From: Cytophagales bacterium
Lineage (GTDB): Bacteria > Bacteroidota > Bacteroidia > Cytophagales > Thermoflexibacteraceae
Direction of reading: 5' to 3'
Length of the DNA stretch: 64,000 bases
NCBI GenBank assembly: GCA_004294445.1
Contig: REAZ01000031.1
Span: 53,598-117,597, forward strand
The notes beneath the pieces are model-generated. The model did no database searches and was not told the DNA's origin. It worked only from the letters and a program-made list of their open reading frames with translations. Numbering within the stretch: the first letter of the stretch is position 1; each line of letters opens with the position of its first letter. Positions 9,047 to 18,191 of this stretch are shown piece by piece. The position numbers and the translations under genes are program-made.

Positions 9047-9574
9047 TTATTTTTCCCTCTTTTTTTCCCAATAAACAAATTCGCTATCTTTTTTTAGTTC
9101 ACCAAAGCCACTTTTTTGTAGCACTCTTTGTGAAGGTATGTTATCTAAATTTGTAGTAGCTACAACACATTGGAGGGCAGAATGTTCGAAAGCCCAAGCC
9201 AGCAATAGATTCAATGCTTCGGAGGCAAAGCCCTGTTTCTGAAAACGTTGGTCGGTATGATACCCTACCATTGTTTGCCCGTTTTCGTCTGGCAAGCCCA
9301 TCAAACCAATTCCTCCAATAATCACATTTTCCTTCAGATGAATAACCTGCCAAGCAGTAAACCACTCATAATTAGCCTCATTTTCAGCTACTTGTGGTAA
9401 CCAATAGCTTTGCAAGGCATCATCTATCTCTTTCTGATAATCTGGGTCTATTTGGGGTACGAGGGGTAGCACCCCCAAAGATTTTTCCATTTCAGCCCAG
9501 CTTTTTGCCCATAACTGAATCTGATGATAGTTTAAAGCGATTAGCTTGATTCTATCTGAATGTAGCGCGAACAT
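9047..9574 (-). CDS. GNAT family N-acetyltransferase (RimJ/RimL-like)
   Basis: A 175-residue acetyl-CoA-dependent transferase. Acceptor_1/RimJ-like features are visible: an early 'SDRIKLIALNYHQIQLW' segment, 'VIIGGIGLMGLPDENGQTMVGY', then the pyrophosphate-binding stretch 'QRFQKQGFASEALNLLLAWAF' (Q/RxxGxA motif), and 'VATTNLDNIPSQRVLQKSGF' at the end, which is diagnostic for this subgroup. The substrate could be an amine on a small molecule or a ribosomal protein N terminus. It converges with the AraC gene across a shared terminator and has no partner gene on its own strand nearby. Confidence 0.9.
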   Translation of the reverse strand: MFALHSDRIKLIALNYHQIQLWAKSWAEMEKSLGVLPLVPQIDPDYQKEIDDALQSYWLPQVAENEANYEWFTAWQVIHLKENVIIGGIGLMGLPDENGQTMVGYHTDQRFQKQGFASEALNLLLAWAFEHSALQCVVATTNLDNIPSQRVLQKSGFGELKKDSEFVYWEKKREK

Positions 9575-9831
9575 AGTATTTAAGTTTTTTTAAATAAAAT
9601 GACTAAGACTTATTAAATAGCATAAGTTGTTTATGCAAAAAAAAGCTATCCATTTATTTTGTCTTGTTAAGCATTAACAAAGTAAACATTATTTTTATTT
9701 TGCTTTTGTTGCTAACGTTAAAACTGTGATTAAAGTTTTAAAATTACACTTATTACAGGTTTCAGCATGGCAATATAGATGGGCTATAAAAATAAAAATT
9801 TAATATAAATTCTTTATTAACGTCAGTCTTT

Positions 9832-9839
9832 TAACTTTG
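9832..9839 (+). promoter_or_regulatory. TAnnTTTG -7 element for the biotin carboxylase gene
   Basis: TAACTTTG matches the Bacteroidota sigma-ABfr -7 element. Transcription would begin near 9846. That leaves only about 6 nt before GTG 9853 but about 36 nt before TTG 9883, which favours the TTG start. No clear TTG -33 element is seen. The 278-bp gap from 9575 holds nothing else recognisable. Confidence 0.55.
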
Positions 9840-9882
9840 TATTGCATAAATAGTGATATTTAACAATACATATATTAAAGTC

Positions 9883-11382
9883 TTGAAAATCAATAAACTT
9901 TTAGTGGCAAATCGTGGGGAAATAGCATTGCGTATTATGCGTTCCGCACGAGAAATGGGTATCAAAACTGTAGCTATCTATAGCGAGGCAGATAGGTTTT
10001 CCCCTCACGTTAGGTATGCTGATGAGGCAGTTTGCGTAGGGGCAGCCCCTTCCGCACAGTCTTACCTTCAGATGGATAAGATTATTGAAATTTCAAAAAA
10101 GCTGGGTGTAGATGCCATTCACCCTGGCTATGGTTTTCTCTCGGAGCGCGCCATTTTTGCTGATAAAGTCGCAAAAGCAGGACTTATTTTCATAGGTCCT
10201 TCGGCAGAATCTATAGAGATAATGGGGAGCAAAATAGGGGCAAAAAACGCAGCACACAAATTTGGAATTCCGCTTGTCCCTGGGCTAAAAGAGGCTATTA
10301 CAGATATTCCCGATGCCAAACGCAAAGCGGCAGAAATAGGTTATCCTGTCCTCATTAAGGCGAGTGCGGGCGGCGGCGGCAAGGGGATGCGGATTGTAGA
10401 AAAAGAGGAAGAATTTGACGAACAGATGCAGCGTGCTATTAGCGAGGCAGTTGCTGCCTTTGGTGATGGTTCTGTATTCATAGAAAAATTTGTAACTTCG
10501 CCAAAACATATTGAAACTCAGGTACTTGGCGACCAGCATGGTAACATCATCTACCTTTTTGAAAGGGAATGTTCTATCCAACGCAGGCATCAAAAATTAG
10601 TAGAAGAAGCTCCTTCTGCCTGCCTTACGCCCGAAATTCGCAAGGCAATGGGAGAGTGTGCGGTGCTGGCGGCAAAGGCTTGTAATTACTACAGTGCGGG
10701 AACAGTGGAGTTTGTAGTAGATGACAAGTTAAACTTTTATTTCTTGGAAATGAATACTCGCTTACAGGTAGAACACCCTGTTACAGAGATGATTACAGGC
10801 ATAGACTTGGTAAAACAGCAAATATTAATCGCTGAAGGAAAGCCTTTGGAAATAAAGCAAGAAGATTTGAAAATACATGGGCATGCTATAGAAGTACGAG
10901 TATGTGCCGAAGACCCCGCTAATAATTTTTTGCCCGAAGTCGGCACTTTGCACAAATACCGTCCGCCAAGAGGTGTAGGGATAAGGGTAGATGATGGATT
11001 TGAGGAAGGCATGGAAATTCCTATTTATTACGATAATATGATAGCCAAACTCATCACCTACGCAGCTACGCGCAACGAGGCTATCAGCCGAATGGAACGA
11101 GCCATAGACGATTTTCAAATTACAGGTATCCAAACCACTTTAAGTTTTTGCAAGTATGTACTTGGGCATGAGTCGTTTCTGAGTGGAAAGTTCAATACGA
11201 AGTTTGTAGAAAATTATTTTAGACCAGAAAATTTAGCCACTATTCCGCAGGCAGACGAGGAAAAAATAGCAGCAGCTATAGTAAGCAATTTATTAGAAAA
11301 TGGCAAGCAATCTGTTAAAAATGACACAGATACACCTTTACTAATGCCGCAAAGCAAATGGAAAAATAGAAGAAATGCTTAG
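9883..11382 (+). CDS. accC: Acetyl-CoA carboxylase biotin carboxylase subunit-like protein
   Basis: ATP-grasp enzyme that carboxylates biotin on a carrier protein. From TTG 9883 the protein begins 'MKINKLLVANRGEIALRI', as expected for the family; GTG 9853 would add ten atypical residues and sits too close to the promoter. Seen: the 'IHPGYGFLSERA' block, the glycine-rich ATP loop 'KASAGGGGKGMR', and the signature 'EMNTRLQVEHPVTE'. The C-terminal 'TTLSFCKYVLGHESFLSGKFNTKFVE' is typical of biotin carboxylases of propionyl/methylcrotonyl-type systems too. No biotin carrier or carboxyltransferase gene is adjacent. It could therefore serve an acyl-CoA carboxylase other than the fatty-acid AccABCD complex. 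Confidence 0.88.
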   Translation: MKINKLLVANRGEIALRIMRSAREMGIKTVAIYSEADRFSPHVRYADEAVCVGAAPSAQSYLQMDKIIEISKKLGVDAIHPGYGFLSERAIFADKVAKAGLIFIGPSAESIEIMGSKIGAKNAAHKFGIPLVPGLKEAITDIPDAKRKAAEIGYPVLIKASAGGGGKGMRIVEKEEEFDEQMQRAISEAVAAFGDGSVFIEKFVTSPKHIETQVLGDQHGNIIYLFERECSIQRRHQKLVEEAPSACLTPEIRKAMGECAVLAAKACNYYSAGTVEFVVDDKLNFYFLEMNTRLQVEHPVTEMITGIDLVKQQILIAEGKPLEIKQEDLKIHGHAIEVRVCAEDPANNFLPEVGTLHKYRPPRGVGIRVDDGFEEGMEIPIYYDNMIAKLITYAATRNEAISRMERAIDDFQITGIQTTLSFCKYVLGHESFLSGKFNTKFVENYFRPENLATIPQADEEKIAAAIVSNLLENGKQSVKNDTDTPLLMPQSKWKNRRNA

Positions 11383-11420
11383 TTTCATAAAGGCAAATTT
11401 TTACAACCCTTAATTAAAAT

Positions 11421-12251
11421 ATGCAATTAAAAGTCATTAATTCAGGCTATTTTAAGTTGGACGGCGGGGCTATGTTTGGCGTAGTGCCGCAATCTATGTG
11501 GAAAAAACTCAATCCGCCCGATGCCAATAATATGTGTAGCTGGGCAATGCGTTGCTTGCTTGTCCAAGATGGAGGACATATCATGCTCATAGACAATGGC
11601 ATGGGCAAAAAACAAAGTGAAAAATTTTTCGGTTATTATTTTTTGCATGGGGAAGACTCTTTGGAAAAATCTATGCAAAAAGCAGATGTTTCAGCAAAAG
11701 ACATTACGGATATGTTTTTAACGCACTTGCATTTCGACCACTGTGGCGGTGGCATCAGGCAGGAAGGTGAAAAATTAGTTACTACTTTCGCCAACGCTAC
11801 TTATTGGTCAAATGAGGCACATTGGGAGTGGGCTAAAGTGCCAAATGCACGAGAAAAAGCAAGTTTTTTGAAGGAAAACATCTTGCCTATGAAGGAAAGC
11901 GAACAGCTAAAATGGGTCAGTAGTAGCAAATTCTCTGAAAACATTGATATACTTTTTGTGGATGGGCATACCGAGAAAATGATGCTCCCGCTTATCAGCT
12001 ACAAAGGCAGAAAAATACTTTACTGTGCCGATTTATTCCCTTCGGCAGGGCATATTCCGTTACCATACGTAATGGCGTATGATACGCGCCCTTTGCTCAC
12101 TTTGCAAGAAAAAGAACGCATCTTAAAGCAAGCAGTTGCTGAAAATTGGGTGCTATTTTTTGAGCATGACCCCGTAAATGAGTGCTGTAGCTTGCAGCAA
12201 ACCGAAACGGGCATCAAAGCCAAAGATTTCTTTAAATTGAGCGAATTATAG
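11421..12251 (+). CDS. MBL-fold metallo-hydrolase
   Basis: A 276-residue metallo-beta-lactamase-fold hydrolase. The dinuclear zinc motif is 'THLHFDHCGG' (His102-x-His104-x-Asp106-His107). 'YCADLFPSAGHIP' supplies the bridging aspartate, and 'FFEHDP' near residue 248 the last histidine. The N-terminal 'SGYFKLDGGAMFGVVP' block is seen in quorum-quenching lactonase-like and related hydrolases of Bacteroidota. It lies 38 nt after the biotin carboxylase gene. The substrate is unknown; lactones, phosphoesters or thioesters are all possible for this fold. Confidence 0.9.
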   Translation: MQLKVINSGYFKLDGGAMFGVVPQSMWKKLNPPDANNMCSWAMRCLLVQDGGHIMLIDNGMGKKQSEKFFGYYFLHGEDSLEKSMQKADVSAKDITDMFLTHLHFDHCGGGIRQEGEKLVTTFANATYWSNEAHWEWAKVPNAREKASFLKENILPMKESEQLKWVSSSKFSENIDILFVDGHTEKMMLPLISYKGRKILYCADLFPSAGHIPLPYVMAYDTRPLLTLQEKERILKQAVAENWVLFFEHDPVNECCSLQQTETGIKAKDFFKLSEL

Positions 12252-12293
12252 ATATTATTATTACTTATTTATCACCAAAATACTTAGTCTTCC

Positions 12294-13754
12294 ATGTTTA
12301 GCAGAATACTTGTTGTCGCTATTGTTATTTTCCTAATTGTTACATTTTTGAGCGAATACCTCCCAGATTGGCTTACCTTCTCTTTGATTGCTGTGCTATC
12401 GGGCGGCTATGCGTTTTATGAGTATAAAAGAAGAATCAGAACTTTTATAGACCTAAAAATAGGAAGCATTGTAGGCTTTAGAACCAAATTTCAGATGTAT
12501 TCCATTGGCTATGCTCAGTATCGCTACGTAGATATTTACAATGCCGTTAGCAAATATATTTCTGAGCAGCAAGAAGTTATCACCATAGAAACTACTAATG
12601 AAGGTTTTTTGCCCTATTTTATGGATATGGACTGGTTCGGAGATGATAGCAAGAAAATCACAAAGGGGTCTTCTATACACTTTAAAATCAGCTATGACGA
12701 AGAAGTTTTTGTGCCAAGGCAGCGTATTTGGGTCATTAAGAAGGGGGAAAAAGACTTCTGTATCCTGCATATAAAATTTCATGCAAATACTTATCTTGAT
12801 GTTGCGTGCCTCGACGAAAAATTTGTAGATGAGCTAATGGATATTATTTATGAAGACTCTGTTAAAAATAGTATTTATAAAAACAAATTACTCAGTCTGA
12901 CCTACGACAATGAAATACAAGAAGATGAAGGAAGTACGATACAGTATCGTGATGTGAATATTACTTTTCTGCCTCCTAAAACTATGACCGAAGAAAGCAT
13001 CGTGCTGGAGGAGGAGATAGCCCATATCATCAAACGAAATATATTTGATTTTTTTGCCCAAAAAGACAAATTAGCTGCCCAACATGTACCTCTGCATCGT
13101 GGTCTGCTCTTCTACGGCAGTCCGGGTACGGGCAAGACTTATACTTGTCATTACATCTATCATACTTTGAAAAATGCTACTTGCATAGTTGCTTCGGGTA
13201 ATTCTCTCATGCACATCAAGTCCGTATGCAATCTTGCCCGTATGCTACAGCCCGCTTTGGTAATTTTAGAAGATGTAGATTTGGTGTTTGCCTCAAGGGA
13301 AGTCAATGCTTACGGCGGCACACTTGGCGAGCTAATGGATCAGTTAGATGGCTTCAAAGCAGATGATAACATCATTTTCATACTAACTACCAACACTTTA
13401 GACCGCATAGAAAGTGCTATCAAAGATAGACCGGGACGCATCAATCAGATAATTCACTTTGACGTGCCTACAAAAAATCTACGCCTCAAATATTTCCAAA
13501 ACTACTTACTGCCCTACGATACTACCAATTTAGATGTAAGTGAATTGGCTCAAAAAGTAGAGGGCGTATCGCAAGCCTTCATCAAAGATTTGGTTTTCAG
13601 GGCAGTACAAATTGCTTTGGAAGAAAGTAATTATCAAGATGTAGAGAAAGTATGCCTGCAAATGAATCATTTTGACATAGCCCTACGCGAAATCATCAAA
13701 TACAATAACCAAGCGGCGTATGCTATTTTGAAATACAAAGATGATATTCTGTAG
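12294..13754 (+). CDS. Membrane-anchored AAA ATPase (BCS1/FtsH-like AAA module, no protease)
   Basis: A 486-residue protein with two hydrophobic segments at the N terminus (residues about 5-45), a unique middle region of about 200 residues, and a classical AAA module. The Walker A box is 'GSPGTGKT' from residue 275, Walker B 'LVILEDVD' has Glu326-Asp327, and the second region of homology reads 'TTNTLDRIESAIKDRPGRIN'. It lacks the zinc metalloprotease of FtsH. The architecture, N-terminal anchor plus substrate-facing domain plus AAA ring, recalls mitochondrial BCS1, which moves folded proteins across a membrane. That is analogy, not homology I can prove. It lies 43 nt after the MBL gene. Confidence 0.82.
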   Translation: MFSRILVVAIVIFLIVTFLSEYLPDWLTFSLIAVLSGGYAFYEYKRRIRTFIDLKIGSIVGFRTKFQMYSIGYAQYRYVDIYNAVSKYISEQQEVITIETTNEGFLPYFMDMDWFGDDSKKITKGSSIHFKISYDEEVFVPRQRIWVIKKGEKDFCILHIKFHANTYLDVACLDEKFVDELMDIIYEDSVKNSIYKNKLLSLTYDNEIQEDEGSTIQYRDVNITFLPPKTMTEESIVLEEEIAHIIKRNIFDFFAQKDKLAAQHVPLHRGLLFYGSPGTGKTYTCHYIYHTLKNATCIVASGNSLMHIKSVCNLARMLQPALVILEDVDLVFASREVNAYGGTLGELMDQLDGFKADDNIIFILTTNTLDRIESAIKDRPGRINQIIHFDVPTKNLRLKYFQNYLLPYDTTNLDVSELAQKVEGVSQAFIKDLVFRAVQIALEESNYQDVEKVCLQMNHFDIALREIIKYNNQAAYAILKYKDDIL

Positions 13755-13791
13755 GGGCATATAAAATCTTGAAAAGATAAGTTTTTCAAAT

Positions 13792-13824
13792 TTGAAAGAT
13801 ATTTAGAAAAAAATTATATCTTTG
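13792..13824 (+). promoter_or_regulatory. Promoter of the Fur-family/STAS operon
   Basis: TTG at 13792-13794 and TATCTTTG at 13817-13824 are separated by 22 nt, close to the Bacteroidota TTG-N19-21-TAnnTTTG layout. Transcription would start near 13831, about 50 nt before the GTG start. Confidence 0.6.
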
Positions 13825-13880
13825 TATCTGAGAGTCTTAAAGGATTATGCACAAGCAAATTAGTCATAAGAAAGGAAAAA

Positions 13881-14363
13881 GTGGACACAGGAAAATATGA
13901 AACGGTAAAAAAAATTTTTACTGCTTACTTAGAGTTAAAAGAGTTAAGGAAAACACCCGAACGCTTTGCTATTTTGGAGGAAATCTATATGCGTGGCGGA
14001 CACTTTGATGTGGAATCGCTCTATATAAGCATGAAAAATAAGAACTACAGGGTAAGCCGTGCTACCGTCTATAATACCTTAGATTTGCTTGTAGCGTGCG
14101 ACTTAGTAGCAAAGCACTTGTTTGGTGATAACATGGCTCGGTATGAAAAATCTTATGGCTATAAGCAGCATGACCATCTCATTTGTGCGGATTGTAATAA
14201 AATTATGGAATTTTGCGACCCACGCATCCAACACATTCAAAATATGGTAGGTGAGTTGCTAAAATTCAAAATTAGCCATCATTCGCTTGTGCTTTACGGT
14301 GCTTGTGAAGATGAAAAATGTATAGAAAAACAACGTATTATAAAACAAAAAGAAAGTAACTAA
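13881..14363 (+). CDS. Fur family transcriptional repressor
   Basis: Metal-responsive DNA-binding protein, 160 residues, starting at GTG 13881. The winged helix spans residues 15-85 ('[12 protein letters not shown]', '[13 protein letters not shown]'). The dimerisation half has the histidine-rich '[18 protein letters not shown]' with one CxxC. A second cysteine pair, 'CEDEKC', near the C terminus completes the structural Zn(Cys)4 site of Fur/PerR proteins. Whether it senses iron, peroxide or zinc cannot be decided from these residues alone. It heads a two-gene unit with the STAS protein, which starts 9 nt after its stop. Confidence 0.92.
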   Translation: MDTGKYETVKKIFTAYLELKELRKTPERFAILEEIYMRGGHFDVESLYISMKNKNYRVSRATVYNTLDLLVACDLVAKHLFGDNMARYEKSYGYKQHDHLICADCNKIMEFCDPRIQHIQNMVGELLKFKISHHSLVLYGACEDEKCIEKQRIIKQKESN

Positions 14364-14371
14364 GCAGGCGA

Positions 14372-14734
14372 ATGGATATCAGACAAGACACCATACATGG
14401 CATTTTGTTGCTACAAGTAGAGGGCGATTTGCTCGGCTCGCCCGATGACCTAAAGTTGCTCCATTTGGCAGAGCATCACCTTTTAGAAAAAGGAATTCGA
14501 CAGGTAGCTATTGATATTTCCAAAGTGCATTACATGAATAGCACAGGACTTACGATACTGATTCGTATGCTTACTTTGTACCGAAACGTAGGCGGGGAGG
14601 TAGTTCTTATTAATCCTTCTGATTCTGTAAATAAAGTGTTGATTATCACAAAGTTGAATGCTATTTTCCAAGTATTAAAAAATACAGAAGAAGCCTTGCA
14701 AGTGTTGTCTGTACCTATGATGAGTGTTTGTTAG
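14372..14734 (+). CDS. STAS domain protein (anti-sigma factor antagonist-like)
   Basis: A 120-residue single-domain STAS protein of the SpoIIAA/RsbV type. 'QVEGDLLGSPDDLKLLH' forms the first strand-helix, and 'VAIDISKVHYMNSTGLTILIRMLTLYRN' contains the conserved D..x..MNSTGL loop whose serine is the usual phosphorylation site. It would bind an anti-sigma kinase or a partner phosphatase in the cytoplasm. The window's TPR-SpoIIE phosphatase (58-60 kb) is a conceivable functional partner, though not adjacent. It is probably co-transcribed with the Fur-family gene 9 nt upstream. Confidence 0.9.
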   Translation: MDIRQDTIHGILLLQVEGDLLGSPDDLKLLHLAEHHLLEKGIRQVAIDISKVHYMNSTGLTILIRMLTLYRNVGGEVVLINPSDSVNKVLIITKLNAIFQVLKNTEEALQVLSVPMMSVC

Positions 14735-14769
14735 TCCTAAAGTATTTGCCTCATTTTTAAAGTGTACTC

Positions 14770-15969
14770 ATGAAATCAAACCTATATAAATTTCTCATAC
14801 TTGCTTTTTTCTCTTTTTCTTGCAAAGAAAGCGAAGTCATTTCGCTTGAAGGTCGTTTCAGCAAGATATACAACGAAGATTCTTTTTCAGACTTTGTCGG
14901 GGCGGATATACAGCAAACGAATGATGACGGTTATCTGCTGTTGGGGGCTATTGACAATAGTTTTTCAAACCAAAAAGGCTTGCCTTATGTGCTGAAAGTG
15001 GATAAAGCAGGCAATTTTTTGTGGGACACTAAGAAAAATACCTTTCTTCAAAAATTTTATAATCTTATACCGTACTTAAAAAAAATTAATGGAGAATATT
15101 TTTTCTTTTGCAGAGATAACACCTCAAAAGCTATAAATTTGCTCAAAATTAATGACGATACTCAGGCGATTACCTCTGTGCGTGCCTATAACGACCTTAA
15201 TGGAGATTTGGTATATTCTTCCCAAACGCCAGACGGAGGGTTATTGCTGATGATGCTTTCCGAAACTTGTGATGCTCGCAAGCAACCCGAACAAATCAAA
15301 TTAGACAAGAATTTTGCTGTTCAGTGGCGAAAATGTTACCCTTTTTTCATTACAGTACCTATTGATGCCATTGACCAGAAGCTAAATCTCAATTATTTTT
15401 TCAACGGAACTATCGACATAGAGGGGCAGCAGCGTTATTTTATAACTTTTTTGAACCAAAATAATACCTCTTCCATTCTCTTTACAGATGAAAATGGCAC
15501 TCTATTGGGCGAAACGCATACTTCTTTTCTGATAAATTCCTTAGACCAGATATCAGGTAAAGACTTTGCCATGACTTATATCAAGCAAAAAGACACTAAT
15601 CTTGTGATTAAAACAGCTCTGAAGGTTACAGAAAAAGAATTTCTCGATATTTCTGGCAACACTTTTCATGAAATCAATTCTGAGAAGAGAGTCATTACCA
15701 AAAAAATGACGATTAATGCCAAAGAGGTTGTCGTTTTTGCTTGTACACTGGAAAACATACCTATACGTTTGTATGCTTTCGAACCTAAATCAGGTTCACT
15801 CAAAGGGACAATTACACTTGGGAGAATAAATCCGTATGAAATAGCAAATTTAATACAAACAAGGGACGGGGGCATGGCTATCATTGCCAATACGCTGGTA
15901 GCAGACCGCTTTATTCGGATTGCTTTGCTGAAGCTATCGCCCGAAGAAGTGCTAAACTTCATAAACTAA
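14770..15969 (+). CDS. Lipoprotein with degenerate beta-propeller-like repeats, function unknown
   Basis: A 399-residue protein with a lipoprotein signal ending 'FFSFSC', so Cys18 should be lipidated. Repeats of the kind '..QTNDDGYLLLGAI..', '..TPDGGLLLMML..' and '..TRDGGMAIIANT..' are typical of the delta-60/PQQ-like surface proteins of Bacteroidota and suggest a beta-propeller. No catalytic motif is visible. The gene ends 21 nt upstream of smpB. The specific function is unknown. Confidence 0.7.
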   Translation: MKSNLYKFLILAFFSFSCKESEVISLEGRFSKIYNEDSFSDFVGADIQQTNDDGYLLLGAIDNSFSNQKGLPYVLKVDKAGNFLWDTKKNTFLQKFYNLIPYLKKINGEYFFFCRDNTSKAINLLKINDDTQAITSVRAYNDLNGDLVYSSQTPDGGLLLMMLSETCDARKQPEQIKLDKNFAVQWRKCYPFFITVPIDAIDQKLNLNYFFNGTIDIEGQQRYFITFLNQNNTSSILFTDENGTLLGETHTSFLINSLDQISGKDFAMTYIKQKDTNLVIKTALKVTEKEFLDISGNTFHEINSEKRVITKKMTINAKEVVVFACTLENIPIRLYAFEPKSGSLKGTITLGRINPYEIANLIQTRDGGMAIIANTLVADRFIRIALLKLSPEEVLNFIN

Positions 15970-15990
15970 ATCCAAAAATTTTAAAATCTG

Positions 15991-16455
15991 ATGGCTAAAT
16001 TAAAAGATAGAATCCTTAAAAACGTAAGTATTCGCAACAAGAAAGCTTCTTTTGAATACCAATTTTTAGATAAATATACCGCAGGCTTGCAACTAAAAGG
16101 CTCTGAAATAAAGTCTATTCGCTTGGGTAAGGTTAATATGGATGCTGCTTATTGCCTATTTAATAATGGAGAATTTTTTGTTCGGGATATGAATATTACT
16201 GAATACGAAAAAGGGACATTCTATAATCATTTTGCAAAGGCAGATAGGAAATTATTGCTCAAAAAGCGTGAACTTAGGCGCATTCAGAACGAGCTGAACA
16301 ACGTAGGGCTTACAGTAGTGCCTATACATCTGTTTGTGAATGACAAAGGCTTGGCAAAGTTGGAAATAGCAATTGCAAAGGGGAAAAAGCTATTTGATAA
16401 GCGAGAAAGCATCAAGGAGCGTGATGTAAAAAGAGAAATGGCGAGAGAAGAATAA
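15991..16455 (+). CDS. smpB: SsrA-binding protein SmpB
   Basis: Partner of tmRNA in rescue of stalled ribosomes. At 154 residues it has the standard length. Conserved blocks are 'NKKASFEYQFLDKYTAGLQLKGSEIKSIR', 'ERGTF'-like 'YEKGTFYNHF', 'RKLLLKKRELRRI' and the basic C-terminal tail 'KGKKLFDKRESIKERDVKREMAREE', which inserts into the decoding centre and mRNA channel. The tmRNA gene itself is not in the window. It converges with the following minus-strand gene with only 7 nt between stops. Confidence 0.97.
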   Translation: MAKLKDRILKNVSIRNKKASFEYQFLDKYTAGLQLKGSEIKSIRLGKVNMDAAYCLFNNGEFFVRDMNITEYEKGTFYNHFAKADRKLLLKKRELRRIQNELNNVGLTVVPIHLFVNDKGLAKLEIAIAKGKKLFDKRESIKERDVKREMAREE

Positions 16456-16462
16456 TGTTTTG

Positions 16463-17077
16463 CTAATCAAGCAGATAGTCGACCAAATCGTCAAAAGACT
16501 GAACAGGTGTATAAAGAAAATCGCTGTAATAGTGTACCATAAAACGCAAAAAACTTGGTTTTTCATCTACAGAGATATACTCAATAAGAATATTTCCATA
16601 TCGCTGATTTATCATTTCCTTATTTTCAGGGTGTTCGCTACCAGTCGGGGCTATTCTTTCGGTAATAGGTTTTAGGTAATGCTTTTCAATAGTTTCTACG
16701 TACTCCTTGCGGTCAAAAATACGGCGGTCAGAGGTATAGAGTTTATAATTCAGATTTAGTACCTTATCTTTCAGATAATCAAAGAGATATTGTAATTCTT
16801 TCTCGTCCATGAGTAGGCTGTAAGTTACGGCAAAACCGCCAGCCCCCGAAGATTTGAGCAGGTGCACCTGCAAATCAGCAGCTTCATTTTTCTTTTTTAG
16901 TAGGTAGTTCTGATAAATCTTTTGAGTAAGCCACCTATATTTCCCTTCGTTTACCCACTTAAAATAACTACTCCGATAAGCCTCGTGCCGCTTAATTTCT
17001 TCTTCTACCAAAGGAATTGTACTGTTTACTTTGTGCGTTCCGAATATTCCTGAAATTAATTTGTCAAAAAGGGACAT
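16463..17077 (-). CDS. Conserved hypothetical protein
   Basis: A 204-residue, probably cytoplasmic protein starting 'MSLFDKLISGIFG'. I prefer ATG 17077 over the upstream start at 17119, because the extra 14 residues are low-complexity leader-like sequence. It is mixed alpha/beta and rich in Tyr, Glu and Lys, with 'LLKSSGAGGFAVTYS' and 'FMVHYYSDFLYTPVQSFDDLV' as its most distinctive segments. No signal peptide, membrane segment or known catalytic motif is visible, and I do not recognise the family. It is followed on the same strand by nothing close and preceded, 49 nt away, by the EamA transporter gene. Confidence 0.65.
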   Translation of the reverse strand: MSLFDKLISGIFGTHKVNSTIPLVEEEIKRHEAYRSSYFKWVNEGKYRWLTQKIYQNYLLKKKNEAADLQVHLLKSSGAGGFAVTYSLLMDEKELQYLFDYLKDKVLNLNYKLYTSDRRIFDRKEYVETIEKHYLKPITERIAPTGSEHPENKEMINQRYGNILIEYISVDEKPSFLRFMVHYYSDFLYTPVQSFDDLVDYLLD

Positions 17078-17125
17078 TGTTAAGTTAATTTTTTGATAAT
17101 GAATGAGTTTTAATAACAACTTTGC

Positions 17126-18070
17126 TTACACTACTTCCAATATTTTTTCTTCTGCCTCGAATTTCTGAGCGTTTCTTTCTGTTTTGAATCCTTTATTAAC
17201 AATATATACGCTCGTTAGTATGAGTGCGACAGACAGCCAAGTAAGTATATTAATTTCTTCGTTCAATAGCTGCCAAGATAGCAAAATAGTAATCAATGGG
17301 TTAATGTAAGTGTAGAGAGAAACTACCGTAACAGGCAGTGTAGCAAGGGAATAGATATAAGCCACATAACCAATAATAGAACCAAAAAAAGTCAGATAAA
17401 GAATGGCTAACCAACCTTCGGTATTGCTAAGGCTTAAAAAATCGTAACTGTCCGTAGTAAAAAAGCCAATAATATTCATAAAAACGCCCGCCGTAAGAAG
17501 CTGTATGGTCGCTACTACAAAGGGGCTTGCCGAAACTGTATATTTTTTGGAAAAAACCATACCTAATGCCCAACTCAAATTACATAATACGGTGAGGAGA
17601 AGCCCAAAGCCAAACCCCTCTGTGGCTGAAACAAAAAGCCCTTCATAAAAAATAAGTAGCAAGCCTCCAAAACCGACTACCAAGCCCCCCAAAACCTGCT
17701 TATTTACTTTTTCATTTTTGTAAAATAACAAATTTAACCCTAAAATCCAAAAAGGCAAAGATGCACAAATAATAGAAGCTGTATTTGTAGGCATATAACG
17801 CAATGCCCAGATAAGCAGTCCATTAGCAACGGCAATCATAAGCAAACCGTTAATCGTGATAGGTATCAGTTCTTTGATAGGAGGGAGGGGATTTTTTTTG
17901 ATGCCAAAAAAATAAACACCTAACAATAAACCTGCAATAATATAGCGAATCCCTGAAATGTAGGCAATAGGTACGGTATTGATGGCAAAACGAGAGGCAA
18001 TAAATGTTGTTCCCCAGAAAAAACAAACGCAAGCCAATGCAAAATAGGACTTAAAACTACTCCGTGACAT
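17126..18070 (-). CDS. EamA/DMT superfamily transporter
   Basis: Inner-membrane protein of 314 residues with about ten hydrophobic helices in two EamA repeats. The first half opens with 'CFFWGTTFIASRFAINTVP', the diagnostic EamA N-terminal motif, and the second half repeats it as 'CNLSWALGMVFSKKY'. 'YINPLITILLSWQLLNEE' near the end is also characteristic. Members export amino acids, nucleobases or drugs, or move nucleotide sugars; the substrate cannot be deduced. It may be co-transcribed with the hypothetical gene downstream. Confidence 0.92.
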   Translation of the reverse strand: MSRSSFKSYFALACVCFFWGTTFIASRFAINTVPIAYISGIRYIIAGLLLGVYFFGIKKNPLPPIKELIPITINGLLMIAVANGLLIWALRYMPTNTASIICASLPFWILGLNLLFYKNEKVNKQVLGGLVVGFGGLLLIFYEGLFVSATEGFGFGLLLTVLCNLSWALGMVFSKKYTVSASPFVVATIQLLTAGVFMNIIGFFTTDSYDFLSLSNTEGWLAILYLTFFGSIIGYVAYIYSLATLPVTVVSLYTYINPLITILLSWQLLNEEINILTWLSVALILTSVYIVNKGFKTERNAQKFEAEEKILEVV

Positions 18071-18150
18071 GAAATTAATGTGGTTTTTTAAAAATACAGA
18101 TTCTTTAAGCAGTTACAACAAGGGTTGTGGGGTGAAAGTTCAGATAAGAC

Positions 18151-18182
18151 AAACTTGTCGGGTACTAAAACCCGACAAGTTT
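18151..18182 (-). terminator. Perfect 13-bp hairpin downstream of the TonB receptor gene
   Basis: AAACTTGTCGGGT pairs with ACCCGACAAGTTT around a 6-nt loop, 10 nt beyond the receptor's stop codon. The trailing T run is weak, so it could also be a 3'-end stabilising hairpin or a dispersed REP-like element. Confidence 0.6.
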
Positions 18183-18191
18183 GGGCATATT

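Noticed and set aside
9853..9882. GTG 9853 as start of the biotin carboxylase
   Set aside because: It adds ten residues not seen in the family and lies about 6 nt from the predicted transcription start; TTG 9883 gives the standard N terminus.
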